DNA of 64,000 bases, taken from assembly GCA_903840165.1 (NCBI GenBank), contig CAIMEY010000048.1, forward strand, positions 1 to 64,000, written 5' to 3'. The position numbers and the translations under genes were made by a program. Each line of letters opens with the position of its first letter. Positions within the stretch are counted from its first letter, which is position 1. Shown in pieces: positions 16,539 through 26,111 of the stretch. The DNA comes from an uncultured Myxococcales bacterium. GTDB taxonomy: Bacteria > Myxococcota_A > UBA9042. The notes beneath the pieces are model-generated. The model had not been told where the DNA came from. It worked only from the letters and a program-made list of their open reading frames with translations, and did not search any database.

Positions 16539-17135
16539 CTACTTCTTGGCCTTCTTCTCTTCGACCGGCTTCTCTTCCACCTTGGGGGCCAGGATCTCGA
16601 AGATCTTGTAAGCCTTCTTGAAGACCGGCTTGACGCCCTCGGGCAGGGGCAGCTGCTCGACCATCATCGCATAGCCATTCTCAAACGGCGTAATGTCGAT
16701 TTCGATGGATTTTGGCAGGGTTTCCGGCGTGCAGCGCACACGGGCGTAGCGCGAGACATGCTCCAACTGACCGCCGGCCTTCTGACCGGCCGAACGACCG
16801 CTGAGCACCACGGGCAGGATGACTTCGATTTCGCTCTTGGGCGTAATGCAAAAGAAATCAACGTGCACCAGGGTGCGGGTCAGCGGGTGGATCTGCACTT
16901 CGCGGGCGATCGCCAGATGCTGGGCACCTTCGGGCATCGTCAATGAAAACAGTTGGTTGCGTCCGAACGCGCTCTGCAGGCCCTTCTTGACCCACTTGGG
17001 ATCGACGGCAATGGCCTGATTGGCGACGCCGTTGCCGTACATGACCGCGGGCAAGAGCCCAGCGCGGCGCACTTTGACGGCGACGTCTTTGCCAGAGAGG
17101 TAACGAGCTTTGACGGAAATAGCTAGCGTATCCAT
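16539..17135 (-). CDS. rplY: ribosomal protein bL25, CTC/TL5 long form
   Basis: The 198-residue product is the two-domain CTC form. The N-terminal 5S rRNA-binding part has RRAGLLPAVMYG and HVDFF. The C-terminal beta domain (VILPVVLSG ... IEIDITPFENG) is followed by a Lys/Glu-rich tail. It is first in the bL25-pth-bS6-bS18-bL9 operon and lies about 107 nt downstream of the predicted transcription start. Confidence 0.97.
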   Translation of the reverse strand: MDTLAISVKARYLSGKDVAVKVRRAGLLPAVMYGNGVANQAIAVDPKWVKKGLQSAFGRNQLFSLTMPEGAQHLAIAREVQIHPLTRTLVHVDFFCITPKSEIEVILPVVLSGRSAGQKAGGQLEHVSRYARVRCTPETLPKSIEIDITPFENGYAMMVEQLPLPEGVKPVFKKAYKIFEILAPKVEEKPVEEKKAKK

Positions 17136-17248
17136 GGGTTACTCCAGTCTTTGTGTCTGCGCGAACGCCGTGCCCGGGCTGAGCCGGGAACGCAAACTTG
17201 CCGCGAAACGGTCACCCAGCCTTGGGGGCCGAACACGCGGGGCGCGCA

Positions 17249-17276
17249 AGTGTACAGACGGATTGATCGCTGTCAA
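17249..17276 (-). promoter_or_regulatory. sigma70-type promoter for rplY operon
   Basis: On the minus strand a perfect TTGACA (17276-17271) is separated by 16 nt from TACACT (17254-17249), which matches TATAAT at four positions. Transcription would begin near 17242 and run into rplY. The rest of the gap up to the tryptophanase gene (17277-17486) shows no clear element. Confidence 0.7.
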
Positions 17277-17486
17277 GGCCTTGGCGGCCACCCACCTCTG
17301 GACTCGCGGCGGGACAAAGGCCTGGAATTCAGCAGGTTCTTGAACGTGCTCCTGCCCTGGCTCTCCCCGGGCCGGTCCTGCTGGGCCCAAAGGTCACGGA
17401 CCACGCACTTTGCCCCTCTTGTGCCGGAGCGGCCCCCGGCGTGACAATACCCGGTGTTGCGCGCACGCCGCCGCGCTGAGGCCCAT

Positions 17487-18878
17487 GCTTTGGAACACCA
17501 ATTTCGCACCATTATTGAACCTTTTCGTATTAAGGTCGTCGAGCCTCTGGGCATTACTACGCAAGCGGAGCGCCGGGTCGCGCTGGAAGCGGCGCACTGG
17601 AACCCGTTTCTGCTGCACGCTGAGACAATACTCATTGATTTGCTGACCGATTCGGGCACTGGTGCCATGAGCGCCGCGCAATGGGCGGCCTTGATGATCG
17701 GCGACGAGACCTACGCCGGTAGCCGGTCGTTTTTCGCCCTCGAGCGAACGGTTCGGGAAATTACGGGCAAAAAGCACGTGATTCCGGCCCACCAAGGCCG
17801 CGCCTCGGAGCACATTCTCTTCTCCGTGCTGATCAACCGGCCTGGGCTGGTGGTGCCGGCCAATAGCCACTTTGACACCACGCGCGCCAATGTGGAGCAC
17901 TTTGGCGGAGAGGCCCTCGACCTGTTGCCGCCCGAACATCAGGATCCGCGTACGGATTTGCCGTTTAAGGGCGATATCGATCTGGTCCGCTTGGCGGCCG
18001 TGCTGCGCGATCGTCCGGGCCAAGTGCCTTGCGTGATGATGACCGTGACCAACAACCGCGGCGGCGGACAGCCCGTTAGCCTTGCGAATTTGCACGCAGT
18101 TCGCGCGCTTTGTACCGAACACGGCGTGCCGTTGCTGCTCGACGCGGCCCGCTATGCGGAAAACGCTTGGTTCATCAAGGTGCGCGAACAGGGGCAGGCG
18201 CAGCGGACAGTTCGCGAAATTGCCAAGGAAATGTTCAGTCTTTGCGACGGCTTTACCATGTCGGCCAAGAAGGACGGCCTAGTCAACATCGGCGGTTTGC
18301 TGTGCGTGGACGACGACGCGCTGGCCGAAGAATGCCGCACGCGCCTCATCCTTACCGAAGGATTTCCCACCTATGGCGGCTTGGCCGGGCGCGATCTGGA
18401 GGCTTTGGCTGTCGGGCTGGTCGAGGCCCTGGATGAGGACTATCAAGCCTATCGCCACGCTTCAATCCGCTATCTTTTTGACCGGTTGGACCAGATGGGC
18501 ATTCCCATGATGCGGCCCCCGGGCGGTCACGCGGTCTACGTGGACGCAGGGAGCCTTCTGCCGCACATCCCGCCCCATGAGTACCCGGGATTGGCCTTGA
18601 CCAATGCGCTGTTCCTGGCCGGCGGCGTGCGCGGTGTCGAAGTCGGTACGGTGATGTTTGGCCAGCCCGACCCCAATGGCGGGCCCGACATTTGTGCACC
18701 GATCGAGCTGGTGCGTCTGACCTTCCCGCGGCGCACATACACGCAAAGCCACGTGGATTACTTGGTGGAAGTACTTGCCGCCGTGCAGCGCGACGCGGAT
18801 TCGCTCCGTGGTCTGCGGGTGGTCAAGCAGAACAAGGTGCTACGTGCATTTTCGGCTTGGTTTGAACCGCTTACCTAA
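17487..18878 (+). CDS. tnaA: tryptophanase (tryptophan indole-lyase)
   Basis: This PLP enzyme cleaves L-tryptophan to indole, pyruvate and ammonia. Landmarks are EPFRIKVVEP, IDLLTDSGTG, GDETYAGSRSF, HQGRASEH, NNRGGGQPVSLANL, and the PLP-lysine motif MSAKKD (Lys261/262) before GLVNIGG. Tyrosine phenol-lyase is the close alternative. Here the late motif is VEVG, as in tryptophanase (VEIG), where phenol-lyase has an Arg (MERG), and LLPHIP and RRTYTQSHVDY also favour tryptophanase. No ATG lies near the N-terminus. TTG at 17487 has GAGG upstream and gives 463 residues; TTG at 17454 is possible. No tnaC-like leader peptide or tnaB permease is seen. Confidence 0.9.
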   Translation, partial: ALEHQFRTIIEPFRIKVVEPLGITTQAERRVALEAAHWNPFLLHAETILIDLLTDSGTGAMSAAQWAALMIGDETYAGSRSFFALERTVREITGKKHVIPAHQGRASEHILFSVLINRPGLVVPANSHFDTTRANVEHFGGEALDLLPPEHQDPRTDLPFKGDIDLVRLAAVLRDRPGQVPCVMMTVTNNRGGGQPVSLANLHAVRALCTEHGVPLLLDAARYAENAWFIKVREQGQAQRTVREIAKEMFSLCDGFTMSAKKDGLVNIGGLLCVDDDALAEECRTRLILTEGFPTYGGLAGRDLEALAVGLVEALDEDYQAYRHASIRYLFDRLDQMGIPMMRPPGGHAVYVDAGSLLPHIPPHEYPGLALTNALFLAGGVRGVEVGTVMFGQPDPNGGPDICAPIELVRLTFPRRTYTQSHVDYLVEVLAAVQRDADSLRGLRVVKQNKVLRAFSAWFEPLT

Positions 18879-18977
18879 CCCGTCCTACTGAACTGGCCCG
18901 CACGGCTCCATCTTGGCGGGGGTGCCGGCCATTGCCGCCACGTTCGGGCTGGGACCCGGCGGGCGATTTGAGGTTTC

Positions 18978-20297
18978 ATGACCGAGTTTACTGTACGATC
19001 TCCGAAGGTTCTATTGCCGGGGCCCCAAGTCGATCTGGCCACCTGGCCGGTCGTTGCCTGTGACCAGTACACCAGTCAGCCGGCCTATTGGCAGCAGACC
19101 GAGGCCAACGTCGGCACGCAGCCCAGTACGCTCCAGCTGATCCTGCCCGAAGTGTACCTGGGGGCGGGCGATGAGGAGAGAATCGTCAAGATTCATGAGG
19201 CGATGCGTGACATTGTCGCCAAGAACCTCTTGGTGCCGTACCAGGGGCCGATTTGCGTGGAGCGGAGCAGCCGGGGCGGTCACGGTATGCATACGCGGCA
19301 CGGTATCATGGTCGAAGTGGATCTGGAACAGTATGATTTCTCTAAAGGTTCTCAGAGCATGGTGCGCGCTACCGAAGGGACGATCGTCGACCGGATTCCA
19401 CCGCGTATCCGCGTTCGCTCGGGGGCTCCTTTGGAATTGCCGCATGTTCTTCTGCTTTTTGATGATCCCGCCAATGCCGTCCTTGGGCCGATCTTGGCTG
19501 CCAAGGAGGGTGCGAAAGTCCTCTATGATTGCGAGTTGATGCAGGACGGCGGGCACATCACCGGCCGAGCGCTGACGCAGGCCCAGAGCGACCACCTGTT
19601 CGCTGCTTTGCAGGCGCTCGCGGATCCCAAGGCTTTTGCAGCGCATTATGGGCTGCCAGCCGACTCACCGCCCCTGCTCTTTGCTGTGGGCGATGGCAAT
19701 CACTCCCTGGCGACGGCCAAGACTTGGTGGCAACAGGTCAAAGCGACCTTGGCGCCCGAAGCGCAGGCGACGCATCCGGCGCGCTGGGCCTTGGTCGAAC
19801 TGATCAACATCCATGATCCTGGGCTGGATTTTGAGCCAATCCATCGCGTGCTGTTTGCCGTCGCGCAGGACATCGAGGCGGCGCTGCACGCCGCCTTTGG
19901 TGCCAATGTGCTTATGACGCCCGCAGATTCGACGCGACTGGCCGCGCAAGTCGCTAACCATACCGGGAGTCAGGCGGTTGGTTTGGTGACGCCGGCGGGA
20001 GCTTGGCTGGTCGAGTTCCTTCATCCACAGGCGAATTTGGCCGTTGGCACGTTGCAGCGCTTTCTCGATGGCTGGTTGGCCCAAGGTGGAGCCCAGGGGA
20101 TTGACTACGTTCACGGCGCGGACGTGACGGTCGACCTCGGGCAAAAGCCTGGACATGCAGGGTTTTTGCTGCCCGCGCTCGACAAGGGCGCCCTGTTTGC
20201 CACCGTGGTCCACGACGGTGCCTTGCCGCGAAAGACCTTTTCCATGGGCGAGGCCTGGGAGAAGAGGTACTACTTGGAATCTCGCAAGATCACTTAG
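18978..20297 (+). CDS. DUF1015 family protein
   Basis: The 439-residue protein has the DUF1015 pattern: an N-terminal PLPGPQVDLATW-like segment, VACDQYTSQPAYW, ILPEVYLG, and the strongly conserved VGDGNHSLATAK (about residues 236-247). GAGG stands 7 nt before the ATG. The biochemical role is not established. Members are widespread in Clostridia, Deltaproteobacteria and others, and are sometimes near amino-acid metabolism genes. Tryptophanase lies 99 bp upstream in the same direction, so they may share a transcript. Confidence 0.9.
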   Translation: MTEFTVRSPKVLLPGPQVDLATWPVVACDQYTSQPAYWQQTEANVGTQPSTLQLILPEVYLGAGDEERIVKIHEAMRDIVAKNLLVPYQGPICVERSSRGGHGMHTRHGIMVEVDLEQYDFSKGSQSMVRATEGTIVDRIPPRIRVRSGAPLELPHVLLLFDDPANAVLGPILAAKEGAKVLYDCELMQDGGHITGRALTQAQSDHLFAALQALADPKAFAAHYGLPADSPPLLFAVGDGNHSLATAKTWWQQVKATLAPEAQATHPARWALVELINIHDPGLDFEPIHRVLFAVAQDIEAALHAAFGANVLMTPADSTRLAAQVANHTGSQAVGLVTPAGAWLVEFLHPQANLAVGTLQRFLDGWLAQGGAQGIDYVHGADVTVDLGQKPGHAGFLLPALDKGALFATVVHDGALPRKTFSMGEAWEKRYYLESRKIT

Positions 20298-20398
20298 TTT
20301 TCTGCGGGGATCCCCGGGATGATCGTCCCTGGATCTGCGTGGGTAATCGTCCCTGGATCGCCCACCAATCCTGGGTTCACGCCGTTGTCGAGGTTGCG

Positions 20399-23300
20399 AT
20401 GGGCCGAGGTCACAGCCTCCCGCACGCGATCATCGCCCCGGCGCTTGCCGCGTTGGTCTGGGCATCTGCGTCGCTCTGGGCTGATGTTCCGACCTATTTT
20501 CCTTGGGTTCCCTTGTCTGCCGGTTTTGGTGCGTCCGTGCATGGCCTCAGCGTTGTGCCTGCAAGCGATGGCGGCGCTGGTTCGGTCTACCTGCAAGGCG
20601 ATGATATCAGCGGACTATTTCGCAGCGAGGACTGCGGGGAAACTTGGCAGCCCGTTCAAGGCGGGCCTGCAGGCAGCACCGGCGTCTTGGGTGGCTACGC
20701 GGATGAGCAGGGTTCCTGGGTGAATTGCGATTGTAAAACAGCTAGTTGTCCAGATGTTCCAGTCTGCCACAGCGGCATAACCTATGGCGGCGCACCGGCC
20801 TCTTGGGCTGGTGCGGGCGGCGACCCGGGGGCGGTCGTTTGGGCAGCAGTGCCTAATCAAGTCAAGCAGTTGCCGGGCTACGCAGGCGCTCAGCAGGTCA
20901 TGCTGCGCACTCGCGCGCGCTATGCGTCTGTGGATGGGGGTCGGCAAAACTACCCCTTATCGGCAAGTTGCAAGGCGCTGAGCATCGATCATGGCCCATG
21001 GGCTGCTGTGGCCCTTGACCGCGGCGAGCCCGCTCAAGGTCGCCTAGGGCACGCCGTTGTCGCAGCCGGGGCGGCCTTGTTGCGGCCGATGCTCGAGTCA
21101 CCTAGACCGATGGAGGCCTCCGGCTGTGCGCAACCCGTAGCATCAGCTGGAAATAAAAGCGATTTTTGCGCCCTTCGCAGCATCGCCTGGACTCAAGACC
21201 TTGGAGCGCAACTGGTCGCGTCGCTTCAGTCCGGTGCCCAGCGTCATTCGGCCATGGCGCATCTCCTTGATTTGGCTTCGCATTGGCACTACAGCTCCCT
21301 GGCCCATTTGGCCGTTGCCCACGGTTCGGGCTCGTGCAACCCCAAGGGGCCCTCCGCCGCATGTGTCATAGATCCCAAAGCATTTTGTCACGGCGCTGCC
21401 CCCCAAGTTGGCAAGACAGCGGTGGAGGATGGCTGCCCGGCGCCGACCGATTCGGCCTGTGGTTGTCAGGACGACGCCGGCTGCCATTACCCCGGGGTCA
21501 TCGACCTGCAGATCGACCCTCGCACTGGGTGGGCCTACGCTGCAAGCGATGTTGGACTGCTCGTTTCGCCAGATGGCGGGCGTACTTGGACGCGCACCGG
21601 CCTTGAGCCTCAGCCGACGCTGGCGCCCAATCCAGGGACGGCACCGCCGCGGCCCACCGCCCTGACCTTGCCGGCGGGCTTTGTCCAATGGCCAAATGAT
21701 TCAAAGGGTTTACAGACCCTTCTCCAAGCCACGGCGCCGCAACTGCTGGTCAGTGAGCCGCCGCAGGCACAGGCCCAGCCAGAGCCGGAGACCCAGTCAG
21801 AGCCACGGGCGGCGAACTGCGGCGAACAGGCCTACGACCTCAACAAATACCCGCAGTTGATTGAGCGCGTTGGCGCACTGTCGATGCAATGGAGCCCCTC
21901 TGGTACCTCGGCCCAGGGGCGGAGCGATGGCACCTTGACCGTGTATGCGCCCGTCACGTGGCGGCAACAGGGCGTGCTGCAGTCTTCGGTCCTGGTCGCC
22001 TCCCTTGAGCCCGGGCAATGGCGCTGGATTTTCCGTGATACCCGTAGCTTGCGTGCCGAGCCAGGCTGTCCGCCGCGCCTGCATTCGCTGCAGGACCCCC
22101 AACTGCCGCAGCCGAAATTGCCGATCAGCCAGCAATACGGGTTTAGCCAATGCTATCAAGCGCAAACGGCCAACGCCCATTGCCCGATGCAGGTGGTCGC
22201 CGTCGCCGCTGCGCCCAGTGCGCCGCACATTGCCTATGCCTTGCTTTCTCCGCGCAATAGCGACCTATCGTGCACGGACCAAGTGGGCGGGAAATCGTTG
22301 CAACGTCAGGCAGATTGTCGCTATGTGGCAGGGGTTTACCAGACTTTGGATGAGGGGCTGACCTGGAGTCAGGTACTCGGGCGCATGGACCCGCAGATGC
22401 CGTGGACCAGTGACGGAGACCCCTTGCTGCAGGCTCATGGAATCGTCGTTTCACCCAAGAATCCGTATGTTGCCTGGATTCATGGCGAACAGACCATGGC
22501 CTGGCGGCTCCAACCGATTGGCGTCTATCCACCTGGGAAAAGCGCCTATCATCCTGAAGATCCAGGGCCCTTTTGGCGAGAGCAACCACGACCCTCGGCG
22601 CAATGCGGTGCATCTGAGTTGACGTGTCGCATTGCGGCCTACCCCAAGCTCGGGCCGGGCGGTGTCGGGCAGCTCGATGATCAAGGGAATCAGCTCTTTT
22701 ATTGGGGAAATAACGCGGTCAACAGCGGCTATCGTGCCGTCGCCGGTTGCGACAAGACGCGGGCCCTGACTGACGAATGCGCTCGCTGGGCTCAGGCAGG
22801 CGCCACCCAACCGCGCTGTGCCACGGCAGATAGTTGCAGCTACACCACTGGTTCGACTGTTATTCCGCCCTATTGCGCCTATCACCCGCCAGGATCGACC
22901 AAGACCGTGCCCCTCAAGGCGCCTTGCGTCGATTGTTCCGCCCTGGCTAGTTGTCAGCAATCGCCCCCCACAACTACGCCCGTGCGTTGTTGTTTGGGCC
23001 TGACTCCGATGGGGCAACTCGCTGGTCCCGCTTGTGATTTGACGCTTGGCCGGGGCGCTTCGGGCGAAGTGGCTTATGCCGCCAAGGCGTGGCGTCCGCC
23101 GACCTTGCCGGAGGACCCGTCGGCCACAACCGATTGGAATGTACCGAGTTTGGGTGACTGGCTCCTGCTCGCCAACGCGGACACGGCCCTGGTTGCGGCT
23201 GAGCAGCAGCGCAACGCTTGGTCGTCGCCATTGACTCGGGGGCCGGCCGCAGCAGGCGCGGCCTATGAGTTTGCGCTGCCGAGTCGCAGTTGGCTGGACC

Positions 23301-25846
23301 CCAAGCAGCCAAAGCCGCACCAGGAAACAGGGTTTTGGGCATTGACCCGGCCCGCGACGGAATACGCGCGCCTTGAGCTTGTGCGGATGACGATCGGTAG
23401 TCCGACCGATTCGCCCCAGGTTCGCGGCCGGCGTATCGGCGGTTGGGGGCTCAATCAGCCGGTCGGTGAACTGGGAAAGCCTGGGCATTCTCCGGGCTAT
23501 CCAGGCGATGTGACCGCCATCTTGCGTGGACCGCAGGGTCTGCCGCTTTGGGCGCAGCGCCCCTTGTACAGCCATGTTCGTCTGGTTGGCGATGGACAAC
23601 AGTCCGTTTTATCACCCGATTTGTCAGACAACTGGCTATTTGCCTCGACCGGCGGCGGGCTTGGCGTGCTGGCCATCGACGCGAAGGCCGCCTGGGCCAG
23701 TTCACCGGTGGCGTCCCTCGATCAGGCAGGAATTGCTCTTGCACTCAATGACTTTCCGGGCGCCCATGGACCGGTCCCCGTGCAGGACCTCGCCTACGCC
23801 CACGGCTATCTCTGGGGCGTGGTCGGACGCTGTTTCGCGTGGCCGGGCGCGACGGAAGTCGAGGCGCTGAGCCATGTTGCCTGTTCCGGCCAGTTGCCCG
23901 GGCTCTATCGGCACACGACGCAGGAAACCTCGGCGCATTGGCAGCACGAGCCTTGGGAAAAAGTGCGGGGTGCGCCCGCCTTTGTTGACCCATATGTACT
24001 GACTATTGCACCGATTCGTCGCGATGCAACAGGTCCCTTGGCCGACACGGTCTTGGTGGCCGATTGGTCCGCGGCCGAAAAGCAGCCGGCTGGCGAGCGC
24101 GGTCCGCCGGGGCGAGGCGGCGTCTATGCGGCCCAACTCACGGATCTTCTGCCAGAACATCAGGGATCTGTGCGCTGGGAACTGTGGCTGCACCAGGACG
24201 CTGTCAGTGCAATCGCTGTAGATCCGCTGAGTTCTAGCAAAGGCCCTTCGCAACTCTTGGTCGCCGTCTCCCGCGACATGAACTTGGTCGGCGGCGGCTG
24301 GAAGGATGCGTCCGGCGTGGTCCATGGCAGCCGCCCTCTCTCGACTCTAGAAGTCCAATATCATCAAAGTATTGGCCAATCGCCCCTGGAGGCCAGTGAC
24401 CACATGCCGGGCTTGTACCGTCTCAGCGCTGCCGAGCCTGCCAAAGGCCTTTGGCTGCTGCCGGGGGACGGCTCCGAAGGAACGCTGAGTGTTCAAGGTG
24501 TTGAGGGCCTTGCCGTGACACCTGCCCGTCTCAAGCAGATTGCTTTGGCGCAGTGCCGGCCGGACGCAATGGTCAATTGTGCAGTCGTTGCAGGGGCTTC
24601 AGCGTCGTCTGCCCAAAGGACCGGGCTTGGGCAGACGCGGTTGTCGATAAGTGGCGTGCAACCATCGGAGACGCAGTGGGGAGCGATGGTCGTTTCCACC
24701 TTTGGCATGGGCAGTTACGCCCTGCCGCCGGCCTCGGAGCCACAGCCCCGCCCCGACCTACTTGTCCGCCAGGGTCAGGCTAAGCAAGGACGAATTCTCC
24801 TGAAAAATGCCGTGGATCCAAAGGATAATTGGCGATTGCAGTCCGCGCAAATCACCTTGCACTACCAGTACGCGCATGCCGGCCCGGACCCGGCGCGGGC
24901 CTTTGTCGTCAACGGTCAACCGCTGCGCTGCGCCGATGGCAAGCCGTGTGTCCCCGGGGCCGTGAATTCGGCACTGAATTGGCCCCAAACCTTTGAGATT
25001 CCATCCCTTGCTTTGCAGTCGCCGGACCTTGCGATAGAGGTTCAGGGGGCTGGACCGCAACTTTTGTCGGCAACTGTAGTCCTTGATTATGCACCCGTTT
25101 TGGCGGTTTTGCAGCCTATGTCCCAGCTGGTACCGCTGAGCCCCCCGGTTCCCGGTCCGACGCTCGCCGCGACTTGGACCCTCGCAGGCGTAGCGCCCGA
25201 TGTGGCCGATCGGGCAGCAACTCTGCGAATTGAGATGACAACACAGCCGGTACTGCCCCATGGCGGGCAACTCTTTGTCGCGCTCAACGGCGTTCGCCAG
25301 GACCCGGTGCCCCTGCGCTCGTGGGTGCGCCTAAGTGCGCTGGGTCTGCGGTCGGGCGAAAATCATCTGCAATTTACTACAGATAGCGGCGAGATCGTGC
25401 CGGTTTCCCTGAGTACCGTTGCGCTCGCGCAGGGGGCGTGGTCGCCGCGAACGGGCGTGCTGTGGCCCTTGCCGCCGGCGCTGGGACAGACCCAAGCCGA
25501 GATGGATAAAGCCGTGCATTTCTTGGCGATTGACCCGCATCAGGCCTTGCCCAATCGTCCTTGGCTGCGCGTGGCCCTAAGCGATCCGCTGGCAGAAACG
25601 ACGGTTGCACTCAATGGCGCTGAACCACAGCGGGTCCAATCGGGAATTTGTGTTGAGGCCTCTTCGGCAGGTCCCTGCCGGCAGTTCGCCTTGCCCCTGC
25701 GTCTTGCCGATTTGCGTAAGCAAAACAATCGACTACTGGCGCACGTGATCCATTGTGGCGGGATTTCCGTTGCGCCGTGCCCGCCTCAGGGCAATGTCGC
25801 CGCCGTGACCCTGAACCTCCAAGTGGGGCCACCGGGCCTGCGTTAG
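20399..25846 (+). CDS. giant secreted Asp-box beta-propeller protein
   Basis: The start at 20399 (ATG with GAGG 7 nt upstream) begins a signal peptide ending near ASLWA, giving 1815 residues; a GTG at 20339 is the longer alternative. At least three Asp-box (BNR) motifs are visible: SEDCGETW at 76-83, SPDGGRTW near 390, and TLDEGLTW near 650. They mark beta-propeller repeats as in sialidases, GH74 enzymes and VPS10-like receptors. Many cysteines occur in the first 900 residues, including a CVDCSALASCQ cluster. The last 350 residues look like beta-sandwich repeats without cysteines. No catalytic signature was recognised. It is probably exported to the cell surface or medium. The upstream spacer contains the 14-mer ATCGTCCCTGGATC twice (20324-20360). 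Confidence 0.75.
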   Translation: MGRGHSLPHAIIAPALAALVWASASLWADVPTYFPWVPLSAGFGASVHGLSVVPASDGGAGSVYLQGDDISGLFRSEDCGETWQPVQGGPAGSTGVLGGYADEQGSWVNCDCKTASCPDVPVCHSGITYGGAPASWAGAGGDPGAVVWAAVPNQVKQLPGYAGAQQVMLRTRARYASVDGGRQNYPLSASCKALSIDHGPWAAVALDRGEPAQGRLGHAVVAAGAALLRPMLESPRPMEASGCAQPVASAGNKSDFCALRSIAWTQDLGAQLVASLQSGAQRHSAMAHLLDLASHWHYSSLAHLAVAHGSGSCNPKGPSAACVIDPKAFCHGAAPQVGKTAVEDGCPAPTDSACGCQDDAGCHYPGVIDLQIDPRTGWAYAASDVGLLVSPDGGRTWTRTGLEPQPTLAPNPGTAPPRPTALTLPAGFVQWPNDSKGLQTLLQATAPQLLVSEPPQAQAQPEPETQSEPRAANCGEQAYDLNKYPQLIERVGALSMQWSPSGTSAQGRSDGTLTVYAPVTWRQQGVLQSSVLVASLEPGQWRWIFRDTRSLRAEPGCPPRLHSLQDPQLPQPKLPISQQYGFSQCYQAQTANAHCPMQVVAVAAAPSAPHIAYALLSPRNSDLSCTDQVGGKSLQRQADCRYVAGVYQTLDEGLTWSQVLGRMDPQMPWTSDGDPLLQAHGIVVSPKNPYVAWIHGEQTMAWRLQPIGVYPPGKSAYHPEDPGPFWREQPRPSAQCGASELTCRIAAYPKLGPGGVGQLDDQGNQLFYWGNNAVNSGYRAVAGCDKTRALTDECARWAQAGATQPRCATADSCSYTTGSTVIPPYCAYHPPGSTKTVPLKAPCVDCSALASCQQSPPTTTPVRCCLGLTPMGQLAGPACDLTLGRGASGEVAYAAKAWRPPTLPEDPSATTDWNVPSLGDWLLLANADTALVAAEQQRNAWSSPLTRGPAAAGAAYEFALPSRSWLDPKQPKPHQETGFWALTRPATEYARLELVRMTIGSPTDSPQVRGRRIGGWGLNQPVGELGKPGHSPGYPGDVTAILRGPQGLPLWAQRPLYSHVRLVGDGQQSVLSPDLSDNWLFASTGGGLGVLAIDAKAAWASSPVASLDQAGIALALNDFPGAHGPVPVQDLAYAHGYLWGVVGRCFAWPGATEVEALSHVACSGQLPGLYRHTTQETSAHWQHEPWEKVRGAPAFVDPYVLTIAPIRRDATGPLADTVLVADWSAAEKQPAGERGPPGRGGVYAAQLTDLLPEHQGSVRWELWLHQDAVSAIAVDPLSSSKGPSQLLVAVSRDMNLVGGGWKDASGVVHGSRPLSTLEVQYHQSIGQSPLEASDHMPGLYRLSAAEPAKGLWLLPGDGSEGTLSVQGVEGLAVTPARLKQIALAQCRPDAMVNCAVVAGASASSAQRTGLGQTRLSISGVQPSETQWGAMVVSTFGMGSYALPPASEPQPRPDLLVRQGQAKQGRILLKNAVDPKDNWRLQSAQITLHYQYAHAGPDPARAFVVNGQPLRCADGKPCVPGAVNSALNWPQTFEIPSLALQSPDLAIEVQGAGPQLLSATVVLDYAPVLAVLQPMSQLVPLSPPVPGPTLAATWTLAGVAPDVADRAATLRIEMTTQPVLPHGGQLFVALNGVRQDPVPLRSWVRLSALGLRSGENHLQFTTDSGEIVPVSLSTVALAQGAWSPRTGVLWPLPPALGQTQAEMDKAVHFLAIDPHQALPNRPWLRVALSDPLAETTVALNGAEPQRVQSGICVEASSAGPCRQFALPLRLADLRKQNNRLLAHVIHCGGISVAPCPPQGNVAAVTLNLQVGPPGLR

Positions 25847-25867
25847 GTCAGGCCGGTAAGGAGAAGG

Positions 25868-26080
25868 TCAATTGACCTCAGAATCCCCTGACGATCCGCG
25901 AATTTGCGACTCACTAGGGCCGTCGCGCTCGGTCTCGTCTTGGGGCACTGCGATGCGATAATCACCTGTCAACCAAGCCCCGAGGTCAATGGTTCGGCAA
26001 CGCGGAGAACAGAATGGATACGCCGCGTTTGACGCCCGTTCGGGCAGCGGCTTGTTGCAGTGTGGACAACGCTCGGCCAT
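25868..26080 (-). CDS. yacG: YacG-type zinc protein (DNA gyrase inhibitor family)
   Basis: The start at 26080 has GGGAGG 9 nt upstream; an in-frame ATG at 26119 would overlap the upstream permease gene. The 70-residue protein has the zinc site C5xxC8 ... C24xxxC28 and the signature YPFCSPRCRTIDLGAW ... GDYRI that defines YacG. In E. coli YacG binds GyrB and inhibits gyrase. The acidic C-terminal tail is typical. It lies downstream of the FtsX-like permease gene in the same direction. Confidence 0.92.
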   Translation of the reverse strand: MAERCPHCNKPLPERASNAAYPFCSPRCRTIDLGAWLTGDYRIAVPQDETERDGPSESQIRGSSGDSEVN

Positions 26081-26111
26081 GGCCAAAGCCTCCCTCGCCG
26101 GTCGTTTGCGG

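Noticed and set aside
17140-17486. tnaC-like leader peptide before tryptophanase
   Set aside because: No short frame with a ribosome binding site and a conserved Trp near its end was found in the gap.
20324-20360. 14-bp direct repeat ATCGTCCCTGGATC twice before the Asp-box gene
   Set aside because: Could be an operator pair, but two short copies without symmetry or a promoter are weak evidence, so it is only mentioned in the gene entry.
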